Shown: positions 22,110 to 31,557, counted from the first letter of the stretch. The stretch is DNA of 42,369 nt from Gammaproteobacteria bacterium RIFOXYD12_FULL_61_37 (GCA_001801995.1 MGZB01000056.1:67740-110108); one strand, 5' to 3'. The notes: generated by a model not told the origin, from the sequence alone. A program made the numbers and translations.

Positions 22110-24919
22110 TGGCAACTTCTCTTCCTCTGCTGGTATTCCCGCAGGCAAAAACCATCGCGCCACCCAAAGGCAACGGCTTCCCATCCGGCCAACCGCATGT
22201 TCCTGGACACGGGAAGCAGGTGATTCGTCTGGGCGCGCAACTGACTGCTCTACAGCAGGAATTCGATCGCTACAAAGCCAGTGTCAGCGGTTCCGTGGCT
22301 GGCCTAGAACCGGAAACAGTTCTGGTAATTGAAATCGCGGGGGCCGTCGACGATTTCAAACAGGCTGTTGAAACGGTAGGATTGGAATGGCTCGGAGAAT
22401 GGGATATCGATGACGTTGAGCCGAATGATGACTTTTATGAAGAACCGAAAATTGGCGTCGATTTCTTTAGAAACCATATTGAAGAAATAGCTAATCGCAA
22501 TCAATCCAAGGAAATCAGAGATGCTTTGATAGAGCATGGTTTTATTGATCGAGACGGCAAGATCATTGCCGATACGCTCTCAGGCATTACCCTCCCGGAA
22601 ACCTACGCCCATTTGGCTCACGACATCGCCACAGCCATTGAACAGACGAAGAAAAAGAAGCTTGCAGGGCGCTTATTCGTGTCCATGGGCAATGAAGCCG
22701 GGATGCGGGAGCTTCTGTCGCTATGGGAGCAATGGAAAAACAATCAGACATTGCCGACTGGAAAAACCAAATGGCGCGATGTGTTCAACCAGACCGTGCA
22801 AATTCGCCGCTGGGGTATCGAAGAGGCGCTGCGCGAGACAGGTATGCTGGATCGCTGGCGGGATTTACTTGAGCCCATCAATCCGGGGCAACCGATCCAT
22901 TGTCAGATTGAGCTGTTTTATCGCAAATCAGAAGAAAGGCGTGCGCAAGGCGTGCGCAGCATTATCGCGCTGCTGGAGGCCGTCGGTGGTCGGACGTTGG
23001 GCAGCTTCATTGATATGCCGGAAATCGCGTTTCATGCGGTTAAGGCTGAATTGCCGGCAGAGCGTATCCGGCAGCTCTTGAGCGATCTGGACTCCGAGGC
23101 TCACGATACTGACATCCAGCTCTTCAAGTTTCATGGCGTCATGTACTTTCGTCCCACCGGACAAAGTCTTGCTGTGACAGAAGATGGCGAAGGCGAGGAT
23201 ACTGAAATTCCCGAGGGTAGGGTTGAATTGCCACCCATTGCGGCCATCCTCGATGGCGCTCCCAATCTGCAACATCAGGCGCTGAAGGGGCGTTTGTTGT
23301 TTGACGACCCAGACAATCTTTCCGCGCACTACCAGCCGGGGGAGAGAAAGCACGGCACGGCGATGGCGTCTTTGGTCGTGCATGGTGAGATGGTGGAAGG
23401 ACAATCCGATCCGTTGCAGCGTCTGGTGTATGTGCTGCCCATCATGCAGCCAGACCCCCATTCCATGAATCGGAGCGAGCATGTTCCCGACGAGATTTTT
23501 TTCGAGGATCGCATTGCGCGCGCGGTCAGGCGGATGTTTGAAGGTGAAGGTGCCGTACCCGCACAAGCGCCCAGTGTTTGCGTCATCAATCTATCCATCG
23601 GCGATCCGGCACGCCCTTTCATTCACACGCCTAGCCCTTGGGCAAGGCTGCTTGATTGGCTGTCATGGAAATATCGGGTGCTTTTCTGTGTCAGCGCCGG
23701 AAACTATATGGACGCCATCGACATCGGTTTGTCCGGGCCAGACTATCTGGCGTTGACCGATCAAGAAAAAGTCAAACATGTGCTGAAGTGCATTCAGGCG
23801 CAGTTGTCCGGGCGGCGAATTCTGTCGCCGGCAGATTCCATCAATGCCATATCGGTCGGTGCAACGCATTCCGACAGTGTTGAAAATTATCATCAGGGAC
23901 AGCGTACAGACTTGTTGCCCAACGCATCTCTATTTAGCCCTGCTGCACGGCTTGGACATGGATTTCGTCGTTCGGTCAAACCGGAGATACTGTTTCCCGG
24001 CGGTCGCCAGCTTTATCGTACTCCTGCACTAAACAGCCAGTCTCTTTATTGCCTCGATGGTGCGCTTGGTGCGCCTGGACAGAAAGTCGCTTGGGATAGC
24101 AATCAGGCTGGCGCTTTGTCACAGACTGTTCATACGCGGGGCACCAGCAATGCCACAGCTCTTGCCACGCGCAGCGCAGCGCGCATTTATGAGGTGCTCG
24201 ATGCACTGCGCTCGGAGCACGGAGAGGACATCCCGCAAGGGTTGATTTCCGTACTCATCAAGGCGCTGCTGGTGCATGGCGCCAAACAAGATGACGGTGC
24301 TTGCAAGGCAATCACTGCCGCGCTGAAAACACCGGAAAACTCACGCCAGTTAAAAGAGGTGATGGCTCGCTACCTCGGCTATGGCTCGGTTGAAATTGAG
24401 CGGGTGTTGGCGTGTACCGAACAGCGCGGCACGGTGCTGGGGTGCGGCGAAATTCGTGAGAATGAAATTCACGAGTATCGGCTTCCGCTTCCTCCCGGCC
24501 TTTCCAGCAGTCAGGTGTGGCGTCGAATGGTGGTGACATTGGCATGGTTCAGCCCTGTCAATCCAGATCACCGAAACTTCCGCGAGGCAAAACTGGAAAT
24601 TTCTCCGGTTGGTAGCTGGGGAGATTTGCCTCTCAAACTTGCTCGCCAAGACGCAGACCATAACCAAGTGTTGCGAGGAACGGTGCAGCATGAGGTTGTT
24701 GAAGGCTCCAAGCAAATTGCGGCATATCAAGATGGCGACACTATCTTGCTGCATGTCGCCTGCAAAAAGGATGCAACGGCAAGCCTTGACGACACTATTC
24801 CTTACGGTCTTGCCGTCACTCTGGAAGTGGCAGAAGGCATTCAAATTCCGATTTATGAACAACTCCGCGCCAGGCTCCAGCCGCAAGTGGCGGTGGGTGC
24901 AGCTGTAGGAGTCCGTTAA
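22109..24919 (+). CDS. Subtilisin-like (S8 family) serine protease, defence-associated
   Basis: A 936-residue protein with a subtilase domain in its second half. The catalytic triad is visible: Asp382 in AAILDGAP, His415 in KHGTAMASL and Ser680 in RGTSNATALA; the oxyanion Asn is in VSAGN. About 380 residues precede the domain and may sense a signal, and about 250 follow. There is no signal peptide, so it should act in the cytoplasm. It is coupled to the AAA ATPase upstream by TGATG, and its stop overlaps the methyltransferase start (TAATG). A protease activated by infection is inference. The base composition is AT-rich like the ATPase gene. Confidence 0.88.
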   Translation: MATSLPLLVFPQAKTIAPPKGNGFPSGQPHVPGHGKQVIRLGAQLTALQQEFDRYKASVSGSVAGLEPETVLVIEIAGAVDDFKQAVETVGLEWLGEWDIDDVEPNDDFYEEPKIGVDFFRNHIEEIANRNQSKEIRDALIEHGFIDRDGKIIADTLSGITLPETYAHLAHDIATAIEQTKKKKLAGRLFVSMGNEAGMRELLSLWEQWKNNQTLPTGKTKWRDVFNQTVQIRRWGIEEALRETGMLDRWRDLLEPINPGQPIHCQIELFYRKSEERRAQGVRSIIALLEAVGGRTLGSFIDMPEIAFHAVKAELPAERIRQLLSDLDSEAHDTDIQLFKFHGVMYFRPTGQSLAVTEDGEGEDTEIPEGRVELPPIAAILDGAPNLQHQALKGRLLFDDPDNLSAHYQPGERKHGTAMASLVVHGEMVEGQSDPLQRLVYVLPIMQPDPHSMNRSEHVPDEIFFEDRIARAVRRMFEGEGAVPAQAPSVCVINLSIGDPARPFIHTPSPWARLLDWLSWKYRVLFCVSAGNYMDAIDIGLSGPDYLALTDQEKVKHVLKCIQAQLSGRRILSPADSINAISVGATHSDSVENYHQGQRTDLLPNASLFSPAARLGHGFRRSVKPEILFPGGRQLYRTPALNSQSLYCLDGALGAPGQKVAWDSNQAGALSQTVHTRGTSNATALATRSAARIYEVLDALRSEHGEDIPQGLISVLIKALLVHGAKQDDGACKAITAALKTPENSRQLKEVMARYLGYGSVEIERVLACTEQRGTVLGCGEIRENEIHEYRLPLPPGLSSSQVWRRMVVTLAWFSPVNPDHRNFREAKLEISPVGSWGDLPLKLARQDADHNQVLRGTVQHEVVEGSKQIAAYQDGDTILLHVACKKDATASLDDTIPYGLAVTLEVAEGIQIPIYEQLRARLQPQVAVGAAVGVR

Positions 24920-27900
24920 TGGCAACCAAAAAAGAGCAAGTGGCGATTGAAGTTGCCAAGGCAGTTGGCGCAGGCAAGGTCGTCGCTATGGAGACGGTGG
25001 ATTTCAACGATCCGAACCGCCCCAAGACTTGTCTGGAGGTTGACTTCCCGATCCTGCCGGTCAATCAGGTGGCGATCATCGAAGGCAACGCGGGCAAGCC
25101 GATTTACCAGATGTCAAAGTGGTGGGCGCGGCGGCGTTCCAGTGTGTTTCGCTCGATGCTGATCGCGGCGGCTACCAAGGCGCCCGAAGATAAATCACAC
25201 GCGGCCAAGCTGGTGTGGGACAACTACTACGCCAATCACCAGAAAAAAGGCGCGTTCAAGCATCTGAAGGTCGCCGACATCTTCATGGGCGGCGGCACTA
25301 CCTTGGTCGAAGGCTCGCGCCTCGGCATGCAGATGTTTGGCAACGACCTGAATCCGGTGGCGTGGTTCGTCGTGAAGCAAGAGCTGGCAAATGTCGAACT
25401 CGATGAAGTGAAGCGCTTGCTCGCCGACATCGAGGCCGAGGTCAAGCCGCAGATCATGCCGTACTACTACTGCGACGGCCCGAATGGCGAGAAAGGCAAA
25501 TGGACGCATGTCCCGAGCAAGCGCGTGATGGGGGCGGATTTCGACCCGCTCAAGCTGACGCACGAACAACGTTGCGAATACAGCTACGAAGGCCCCGAGA
25601 TCATCTACACCTTCTGGGCCAAGCACGGCCCGTGTCAGGTGACGGGTTGCGGCCACCGCACGCCGATCATGACCAGCCCGGTGATGGCGGTGAAGACGCT
25701 CACCGTCAAATATTGGGAGCATACCTGCGGCAAGTGTGACAGCGATTTTCACGTTGAGGACAGCGCGGCGCGCATGGCACCAGACGTGCCGCTCTATGTC
25801 GCGCCGGATGAATATCCGTACTCAACTCTAGACCCCAAGCGTGGTGTCGTTTGCCTGCATTGCGGCTACGCCGCAATGGTCAAGCTGGGCAAGGGCAAAA
25901 ACAAGAAGGTCGAGATGTCGCTGTTGGTGCATCCGCAGTGGCTGGCGGGTAGCCCGAAGAACGATGCCAGCGGTCAGCCGTTTGGTGGATCGGTACAGGA
26001 TGGTGCGGCTTCAACTGCGCTGTGGGATGAGGAACGTGCCAGCAAGATCAGGCTCTTGGAAGTTCGCGGTTCGCTACCGGAAACTGTGACTTGCCCGGAA
26101 ACCAAGGTCAGCTTCAAGACGGGTAAGGATGGGGGAACGGTGCCGAAACAGGCAAAGTTCCTGTGCGGGTCGTGCGGCACCATGAGCGATCAGGTTCCCA
26201 GCTTTGCCGCAACAGGAAAAAGCGCACCAGTTGCCGCATATGCCATTCAGGGCTATGCACCCAAGCGCGATGCAGACGGTGCATCGTACAACGGACGCTT
26301 CTTTGCACCCTTCGATCATGCCCTTGCGCGGCAATCTGATGCGGCATTTGCGGAGTGGGAATCGCGCAAGGATGCCGATCTTGCCCTGTACTGGCCGCGT
26401 AGCAAGCTCCCTTTCGGCCACATGACGCACCAGCGTAACCCGCTGGATCAGTATGGCTACAACGATTGGGCAGACATGTTCAATTCGCGGCAACTGTTAA
26501 TCCACGCGCAATTGCTCAAGGCCATCAAGACCATCGGCACATATTCCGGGGCGGTGCGGGAGTATGTGCTTGGTGCGTTTCAGCAATACTTGCGCACCCA
26601 GAACATGTTTTGTTTCTGGGATATAAGCCGGGATTGCCTAGCTCCTCACTTGAGCAACAATAATTTCCATCCCAAAGCGAATGTCGTTGAAAACTGCGTA
26701 TTTCCAACTCTGGGTCGTGGAAACTGGTCTTCGTGCGCAGAGGCTATTATCGAAGGCGAAGCCTGGATACAAGCCCCGTGGGAGCCTGTTAGCCGTGACT
26801 TCCTTCAGCGCAAACATTCCGACGTGGCAGGACTTTCCGCCGGTAGGAGCGAAAAGGTGTATCCCGGTGATTCTGTGAATGGTGCCGAAATTTTGCAAGG
26901 CTCTTCCACCGGTCTAGTCTCAATTGCCGACACCTCTTTTGACTTGGTCGTTACCGACCCTCCTTTCGGCGGCCTGCTGCATTATTCAGAACTGTCAGAT
27001 TTTTTTTACGTCTGGTTGCGGCTTGCGCTGAAAGACCATTACCCAGATGTATTTGACCCCGAGTACGTCCCTAAGGCGCTCGAAGTTGTCGCCAATAAAG
27101 CCCGTGAACCCGAAGACGCTGACGGTTTCTACCAGCGTCTGCTGACCCAGTGCTGGCGCGAGGCGCATCGCATCCTCAAACCAAGCGGCATCCTTGCCTT
27201 TACCTTCCACCACAGCGAAGACGATCCGTGGGTGGCCGTGCTGGAGTCGTTGTTTGACGCGGGCTTCTACCTCGAAGCGACGTACCCAATTCGTTCGGAC
27301 GAAACCAAGGGCGAAGGCGAGTTTGGCTCCAAGACCATCGAGTACGACATCATCCACGTGTGCCGCAAACGCACTGAGGAACCCAAAGCAGTGAGCTGGG
27401 GCCGGATGCGCCGCGAGGTGATGGCCGATGTGCGCCAATTGCAGGCAATGCTGGAAAATCATGTCAAGGAAGGTCTGCCTGCTGCGGACATTCAAGTCAT
27501 CCGCCGTGGCAAGTCGCTGGAATACTTCTCGCGCCATTACGGCAAGGTGTACGTGGACGAGGGCCGCGCGATCAGTGTCAAGGATGCGCTGGTGGGTATC
27601 AACCAGCTCATCGATGAAGATGCAGACAAGGGCAAGGAGCCGCCCCCCGTCAACGCCGAGCCGATGACGCGTCAGTTTCTGCGCACTTTTGATGGCAAAG
27701 CTGAAATCGCCCGTGATCAGTTGCAGAAATTTCTGAAGGGCTCCATCACTACTCCGGACGAGTTTGTGCAGCGCGGCTGGTGTGCCGAAAAGAGCAAGAT
27801 TTTTACGGTAGTCGACCCGCTCGACTTCGCGCGCGATTGGCAGGGCAAGCACAAGCGCAAGCTCACCTCCGATCTGGATCAGTCGCTGGTGTTGATCGGT

Positions 27901-28125
27901 GCCTGCTATGACGGCAGCGGCATCAATGCCTCGGACACCCTCAAGAATGAAAACTTCAAACCCCACGTGGCCCTGAAGCCGTTGCTGGAATGGCTGTCGC
28001 GCCGCGCCGCCAATCCACCGGCTCGCAATGCCGCGTCCCGCGCGGTGTCGATCTTCAACAACTGGGCGGCTACGCAGGCTCCCAAGCCAAAGCAAGGAAC
28101 GCTGTTTGAGGAGTACGAGCTATGA
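24919..28125 (+). CDS. DUF1156-type DNA methyltransferase (PglXI-like)
   Basis: A 1068-residue protein. The SAM-binding motif DIFMGGGTT is at 120-128 and the catalytic DPPF at 680-683, which is typical of N6-adenine or N4-cytosine DNA methyltransferases. Between them are several CxxC pairs (CGKC, CLHC, CGSC) that probably bind zinc. The N-terminal YQMSKWWARRRSSVFR segment is characteristic of DUF1156 proteins, called PglXI in BREX type 3. It would mark self DNA. Base composition varies along the gene, with an AT-richer stretch near 26600-27000. It overlaps neighbours at both ends. Confidence 0.88.
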   Translation: MATKKEQVAIEVAKAVGAGKVVAMETVDFNDPNRPKTCLEVDFPILPVNQVAIIEGNAGKPIYQMSKWWARRRSSVFRSMLIAAATKAPEDKSHAAKLVWDNYYANHQKKGAFKHLKVADIFMGGGTTLVEGSRLGMQMFGNDLNPVAWFVVKQELANVELDEVKRLLADIEAEVKPQIMPYYYCDGPNGEKGKWTHVPSKRVMGADFDPLKLTHEQRCEYSYEGPEIIYTFWAKHGPCQVTGCGHRTPIMTSPVMAVKTLTVKYWEHTCGKCDSDFHVEDSAARMAPDVPLYVAPDEYPYSTLDPKRGVVCLHCGYAAMVKLGKGKNKKVEMSLLVHPQWLAGSPKNDASGQPFGGSVQDGAASTALWDEERASKIRLLEVRGSLPETVTCPETKVSFKTGKDGGTVPKQAKFLCGSCGTMSDQVPSFAATGKSAPVAAYAIQGYAPKRDADGASYNGRFFAPFDHALARQSDAAFAEWESRKDADLALYWPRSKLPFGHMTHQRNPLDQYGYNDWADMFNSRQLLIHAQLLKAIKTIGTYSGAVREYVLGAFQQYLRTQNMFCFWDISRDCLAPHLSNNNFHPKANVVENCVFPTLGRGNWSSCAEAIIEGEAWIQAPWEPVSRDFLQRKHSDVAGLSAGRSEKVYPGDSVNGAEILQGSSTGLVSIADTSFDLVVTDPPFGGLLHYSELSDFFYVWLRLALKDHYPDVFDPEYVPKALEVVANKAREPEDADGFYQRLLTQCWREAHRILKPSGILAFTFHHSEDDPWVAVLESLFDAGFYLEATYPIRSDETKGEGEFGSKTIEYDIIHVCRKRTEEPKAVSWGRMRREVMADVRQLQAMLENHVKEGLPAADIQVIRRGKSLEYFSRHYGKVYVDEGRAISVKDALVGINQLIDEDADKGKEPPPVNAEPMTRQFLRTFDGKAEIARDQLQKFLKGSITTPDEFVQRGWCAEKSKIFTVVDPLDFARDWQGKHKRKLTSDLDQSLVLIGACYDGSGINASDTLKNENFKPHVALKPLLEWLSRRAANPPARNAASRAVSIFNNWAATQAPKPKQGTLFEEYEL

Positions 28126-28622
28126 AGCAACTACGCGACTCCGTGTGGCAGCGGCGCGGCACCAGTTGGTTGTGGGATGCTGAGGCGCTGGCCCAAGTCG
28201 GCAAGGCCAGCGAGGTGTGGAGTTTGCGTCAATTCGTGCAGGCCAGCGGGCATTGGCCGGATGACCTGCCGAGCAATGACAGCAACACCTTGGTGGTAGC
28301 GGGGCTGGACGGTTGTCTGGATTTGCTCACCCCGACGGACGCCGAAAGCTGGTTGGCTTCGGCGATGAAAGACGCGATTCTGTCTTTTCAAGATTTCTAC
28401 GACGGCCAGGCCGCGCTGATTTTCTGGCTGCCCTCGGGTGCCGGCCGAATCACCGTTAACCCAGCCACCGATGCAGTGAGCTGGCGTTGTGCCCTCCCCA
28501 ACGCCGACGAGCGCATCGACTTTGGCCGGGTCTTGTGGGGTGAGGCGCACGAGTATCCACAGGAGATTTTGCTGCGCGACGGTGGCAAGTCTGCGGGTTT
28601 GTTTCACTTGCGAATTACTTAG
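28122..28622 (+). CDS. Unknown small protein of the BREX-like operon
   Basis: A 166-residue soluble protein that starts within the stop of the methyltransferase (ATGA). It has no P-loop, signal peptide or cysteine cluster. A central part, LVVAGLDGCLDLLTPTDAESWL, is followed by hydrophobic strand-like AALIFWLP. Its size and place after the methyltransferase invite comparison with small accessory proteins such as BrxF, but BrxF is described as P-loop containing and this is not. I do not recognise the family. Coupled translation suggests it works with the methyltransferase. Confidence 0.7.
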   Translation: MKQLRDSVWQRRGTSWLWDAEALAQVGKASEVWSLRQFVQASGHWPDDLPSNDSNTLVVAGLDGCLDLLTPTDAESWLASAMKDAILSFQDFYDGQAALIFWLPSGAGRITVNPATDAVSWRCALPNADERIDFGRVLWGEAHEYPQEILLRDGGKSAGLFHLRIT

Positions 28623-28636
28623 TTCAGGGGGCTGGA

Positions 28637-29638
28637 ATGCTAAAGAAACTGACCATTCATGGCTTCAAGTCCATCGAGCGTCAAATCATCGAGCTGGGCG
28701 CGTTAAATGTATTGATTGGCGCCAATGGCTCCGGCAAGTCGAATTTGCTGGGTGCTTTTTCGTTCTTTCGCGCATCGGCATTGGGTGATCGCGATACGGT
28801 GGTCAAGCGTGCGGGGGGGGCTGACAGGGTTTTGTTTCATGGCAAAAAAAATACCAAGGCCTGTTTTTTTGCGTGTGAAAGCGATGAGTTTTCTTACGAA
28901 CAAACACTGATGCCGGTTGCTGGAGACCAGCTTGCGCCACTTGATGATGAAGACATTGTCCCAGCCAATGAAATCGCATTGGTCAAGCAACAGATTGAAA
29001 CTTGGCGGATGTATCACCTCCACGACACGAGCGCGACAGCCGCAGTGAAATCAAGCTGCAATGTGGATGACAACCGCTACCTGCGCGAGGATTCCGCCAA
29101 TCTGGCTGCGTATTTGTATTGGCTGAAGCAAAAACAGCCGACGGAATATGGCCGCATTGTGGCGACGATTCAGCTTGCCATCCCCTATTTTGAAGATTTT
29201 ATGCTGGCACCGCTCCGCCGTAACGAGCAGATGATTCGTCTTGAATGGAAGCAGCGCCATTCGGATGCTTATTTTGATGCTGACTCTTTATCAGATGGCT
29301 CTTTGCGTTTTGTTAGCCTGGTGACTTTGCTCAACCAGCCGCGCTGGGCGATGCCAAGCTTGATTGTGATTGATGAGCCGGAGCTGGGTTTGCACCCCTT
29401 GGCAATTCGCTTGTTAGCCGAGATGCTGGATGCGGCCTCGGAACATACGCAGATTTTGGTGGCGACTCAGTCGGTGACGCTACTGGATAACTTTCCGCTT
29501 GAGCAGGTCATCGTCACTGAGCACGATGGCAAAAGCAGCGTATTCCGCCGCCTTGCCGCTGAGGATTATCAGGCCTGGCTGGAGAACTACAGCATTGGCG
29601 AGTTGTGGGAGAAGAATGTATTGGGTGGCCGCCCATGA
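28637..29638 (+). CDS. OLD/RecF-like AAA ATPase (AAA_21 type)
   Basis: A 333-residue ABC-type ATPase. It has the start LKKLTIHGFKSI, Walker A GANGSGKS (28-35), the signature LSDGS near 218-222, Walker B LIVIDEPELGLHP (Asp246, Glu247) and a final ATQS switch region. It lacks a nuclease domain of its own. The next gene encodes a DUF4276 protein and overlaps by ATGA. Such ATPase plus TOPRIM-like partner pairs act as abortive-infection modules in other systems (for example PARIS and AbiL), so a two-gene cassette is likely. It is more AT-rich than the island core. Confidence 0.85.
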   Translation: MLKKLTIHGFKSIERQIIELGALNVLIGANGSGKSNLLGAFSFFRASALGDRDTVVKRAGGADRVLFHGKKNTKACFFACESDEFSYEQTLMPVAGDQLAPLDDEDIVPANEIALVKQQIETWRMYHLHDTSATAAVKSSCNVDDNRYLREDSANLAAYLYWLKQKQPTEYGRIVATIQLAIPYFEDFMLAPLRRNEQMIRLEWKQRHSDAYFDADSLSDGSLRFVSLVTLLNQPRWAMPSLIVIDEPELGLHPLAIRLLAEMLDAASEHTQILVATQSVTLLDNFPLEQVIVTEHDGKSSVFRRLAAEDYQAWLENYSIGELWEKNVLGGRP

Positions 29639-30291
29639 CGCGCTTACTGATACTGGCAGAGGGCGATACGGAAGAATTGTTTGTGCGCGAAATTCTTGCA
29701 CCGCATCTGGCTAAATTTGAGGTGTATGCGACAGCAACGGGTGTGGTGAGCAAGCGTCTGGCAAGCGGTAAAAAGATTACCGGCGGTAATCTGTGGGGCA
29801 ATGTCCGCAATAGCTTAAAACCCTTGCTGCAAGACTCTGATGCCTGGGTCACCACCTTGCTTGATTATTATGGTTTGCCGGATGATTTTCCCGGCGTGAG
29901 TGCTGGCGACAATACGGTTGCGCATCTCAATACGATGGAACAGGCGTTGTCTGAAGCGGTGAACCACCCGCCGCGTTTTATCCCTTTTCTTGTTTTACAT
30001 GAATTCGAGGCATGGTATTTCGCCAGCCCGAATCAGGTTGCGGCGTACTACGGCCAACCGAACATTGCCCGACTGATGCAAGAAGCCTCTGATGGGGTGG
30101 GCGGCCCGGAGGCCATCAATCATGGCAAAGAAACGCACCCGAGCAAACGCCTGGAGGGGTACGGCGTTGGGTTTCGCAAAACTACAGCGGTGGCCTTGCT
30201 GAAGGAGATCGGCATCCCTGTCATTCGTGCAGCCTGCCCGCATTTCGCAGCCTGGTTGGATCGACTGGAAGCGCTGGCGCAGGAGGTCTGA
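29635..30291 (+). CDS. DUF4276-family protein (TOPRIM-like), partner of AAA ATPase
   Basis: A 218-residue protein with the conserved DUF4276 motifs: LAEGDTEELFV near 7-17 (acidic Glu9), TLLDYYGLP near 73-81 and HEFEAWYF near 122-129. The pattern of one glutamate and later acidic residues resembles a TOPRIM fold, so a nuclease effector is plausible; this is family-level inference. The ATG at 29635 overlaps the ATPase stop. The stop overlaps the next gene (TGATG). Confidence 0.82.
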   Translation: MTRLLILAEGDTEELFVREILAPHLAKFEVYATATGVVSKRLASGKKITGGNLWGNVRNSLKPLLQDSDAWVTTLLDYYGLPDDFPGVSAGDNTVAHLNTMEQALSEAVNHPPRFIPFLVLHEFEAWYFASPNQVAAYYGQPNIARLMQEASDGVGGPEAINHGKETHPSKRLEGYGVGFRKTTAVALLKEIGIPVIRAACPHFAAWLDRLEALAQEV

Positions 30292-30608
30292 TGCTGGAGG
30301 ATGTCGGTACAAACTTTGCGCCGGGCGAACGAATTACCCACCGCGAGTACGGCCAAGGGGTCGTACTCGATGCCGCGCACGATGGCTATTTGCGCGCGTT
30401 TTTCGGTGTCGGCGAGCGCCGCGTACCGCTTGCTTCGATTCGTCGTGAGTTGTCGCGCACCGAACGCATTCTGCGTGCGGTGGACGGCAGCGCTGAGCAC
30501 GCACGCAACGTGTGGCTTTCCTACGAGGCACACGCGCTACCGGTGATGGAAAGCGCCTCGGCGCTGACTTCGGCCAAGATCGATCTCACCCCCCCGTCGA
30601 TGACATGA
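30291..30608 (+). pseudogene. Truncated SNF2/HepA-type helicase (BrxHII-like), N-terminal remnant
   Basis: Only 105 codons remain. Residues about 10-55 look like the Tudor/CarD-like N-terminal domain of defence-associated helicases (FAPGERITHREYGQGVV; FGVGERRVPL). Residues about 75-98 (VWLSYEAHALPVMESA, then SAKIDL) match the lead-in that in RapA/HepA-like helicases comes before the LPHQ motif. The similarity stops at about 30587; the last six codons are the antisense of the moaA 3' end. The whole ATPase domain is missing. In a complete BREX type 3 set this would be the helicase. An alternative is an unrelated small KOW-like protein, but the lead-in makes truncation more likely. Confidence 0.65.
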
Positions 30609-31557
30609 AGCGGACGATCTTGCCCGGCTCCTCGGTGAATTCGTGCCGCAGGGGCTTGCGCCTCACGCCTTCGATCAAGGCCGATTCCAGTTCAGGGTCG
30701 GAGCAGCCGTAGCGCAGCAGTGACCGCAGGTCCAGCCGCCCGTTGTCGCCCAGGCAGGGATAGAGCATGCCATCGACACCCAGGCGGACCCGGTTGCAGC
30801 TATCGCAGAAGTGTTGCGACAGGGGGGTGATGAAGCCGACGCTGAAACGCCCGTCCGGCGAGACCAGGTACCTGGCCGGACCGCCGCCGGGGATCAAGCC
30901 ATCAATCAAGCCCAGCCGTGCGCGCAACCGTTCCTGGATGGGGCCGATGGTCATGAAGCCGGTGCTTCTCCCGGTGCTTCCCACCGGCATGGTCTCGATC
31001 AGGCGCAGGATGAATCTCTGTTCGAAGCAGTAATCGGCCATGGCGTCGATCTCCTGGTCATTGACGCCCGCCATCACCACCATGTTGATCTTGATGGGGC
31101 TGAATCCCGCTGCCTTTGCCGCCGCCAGCCCGTTCAACACGGCGGGGAGGGCGTCGCGTCGGGTGATGGCGGCAAACCGCTCCCGGTCCAGGGAATCCAG
31201 ACTGACGTTGAGCCGTTTGATGCCCGCCTCGCGCAGACCCTCGGCCTGCCGCGCCAATTGGGTGGCATTGGTGGACAGGGAGAGGTCGCTGATGCCGGGC
31301 AGGGCTGAAAGGCGGCGGGCGAGCCCGGCCAGACCGAGCCGCAACAAGGGTTCGCCCCCGGTCAGGCGCAGGCGCTGAACGCCGAGATGGGCAAAGGCCG
31401 CCACCACCCGCTCGATCTCGTCGAAACTCAGCCAGAGGGAGGGTTCCTCGTAGCCCTTGAAGCCCTCCGGCATGCAATAGGCGCAACGCATATCACAGCG
31501 GTCGGTGACGGAGAGCCGCAGGTAGTCGATCCTCCGCCCGTGGTTATCGTGCAGCAT
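30586..31557 (-). CDS. moaA: GTP 3',8-cyclase MoaA (molybdenum cofactor biosynthesis)
   Basis: A 323-residue radical SAM enzyme that turns GTP into the cyclic precursor of pyranopterin in the first step of molybdenum cofactor synthesis. The N-terminal 4Fe-4S motif CDMRCAYC is at 21-28, LTGGEPLLR near 65-73, and the C-terminal cluster motif CDSCNRVRLGVDGMLYPC near 252-269. It ends with the expected GG dipeptide, so it is complete. It is the last gene of the set that follows molybdoenzyme operon 2. Its stop codon lies exactly at the edge of the defence island, and the island's broken helicase gene runs into it from the other strand. Confidence 0.95.
   Translation of the reverse strand: MLHDNHGRRIDYLRLSVTDRCDMRCAYCMPEGFKGYEEPSLWLSFDEIERVVAAFAHLGVQRLRLTGGEPLLRLGLAGLARRLSALPGISDLSLSTNATQLARQAEGLREAGIKRLNVSLDSLDRERFAAITRRDALPAVLNGLAAAKAAGFSPIKINMVVMAGVNDQEIDAMADYCFEQRFILRLIETMPVGSTGRSTGFMTIGPIQERLRARLGLIDGLIPGGGPARYLVSPDGRFSVGFITPLSQHFCDSCNRVRLGVDGMLYPCLGDNGRLDLRSLLRYGCSDPELESALIEGVRRKPLRHEFTEEPGKIVRFMSSTGG

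Noticed and set aside
17140-30608. tRNA-associated integration or flanking direct repeats for the defence island.
   Set aside because: No tRNA end, integrase or matching direct repeats were found at 17140-17363 or at 30585-30608.
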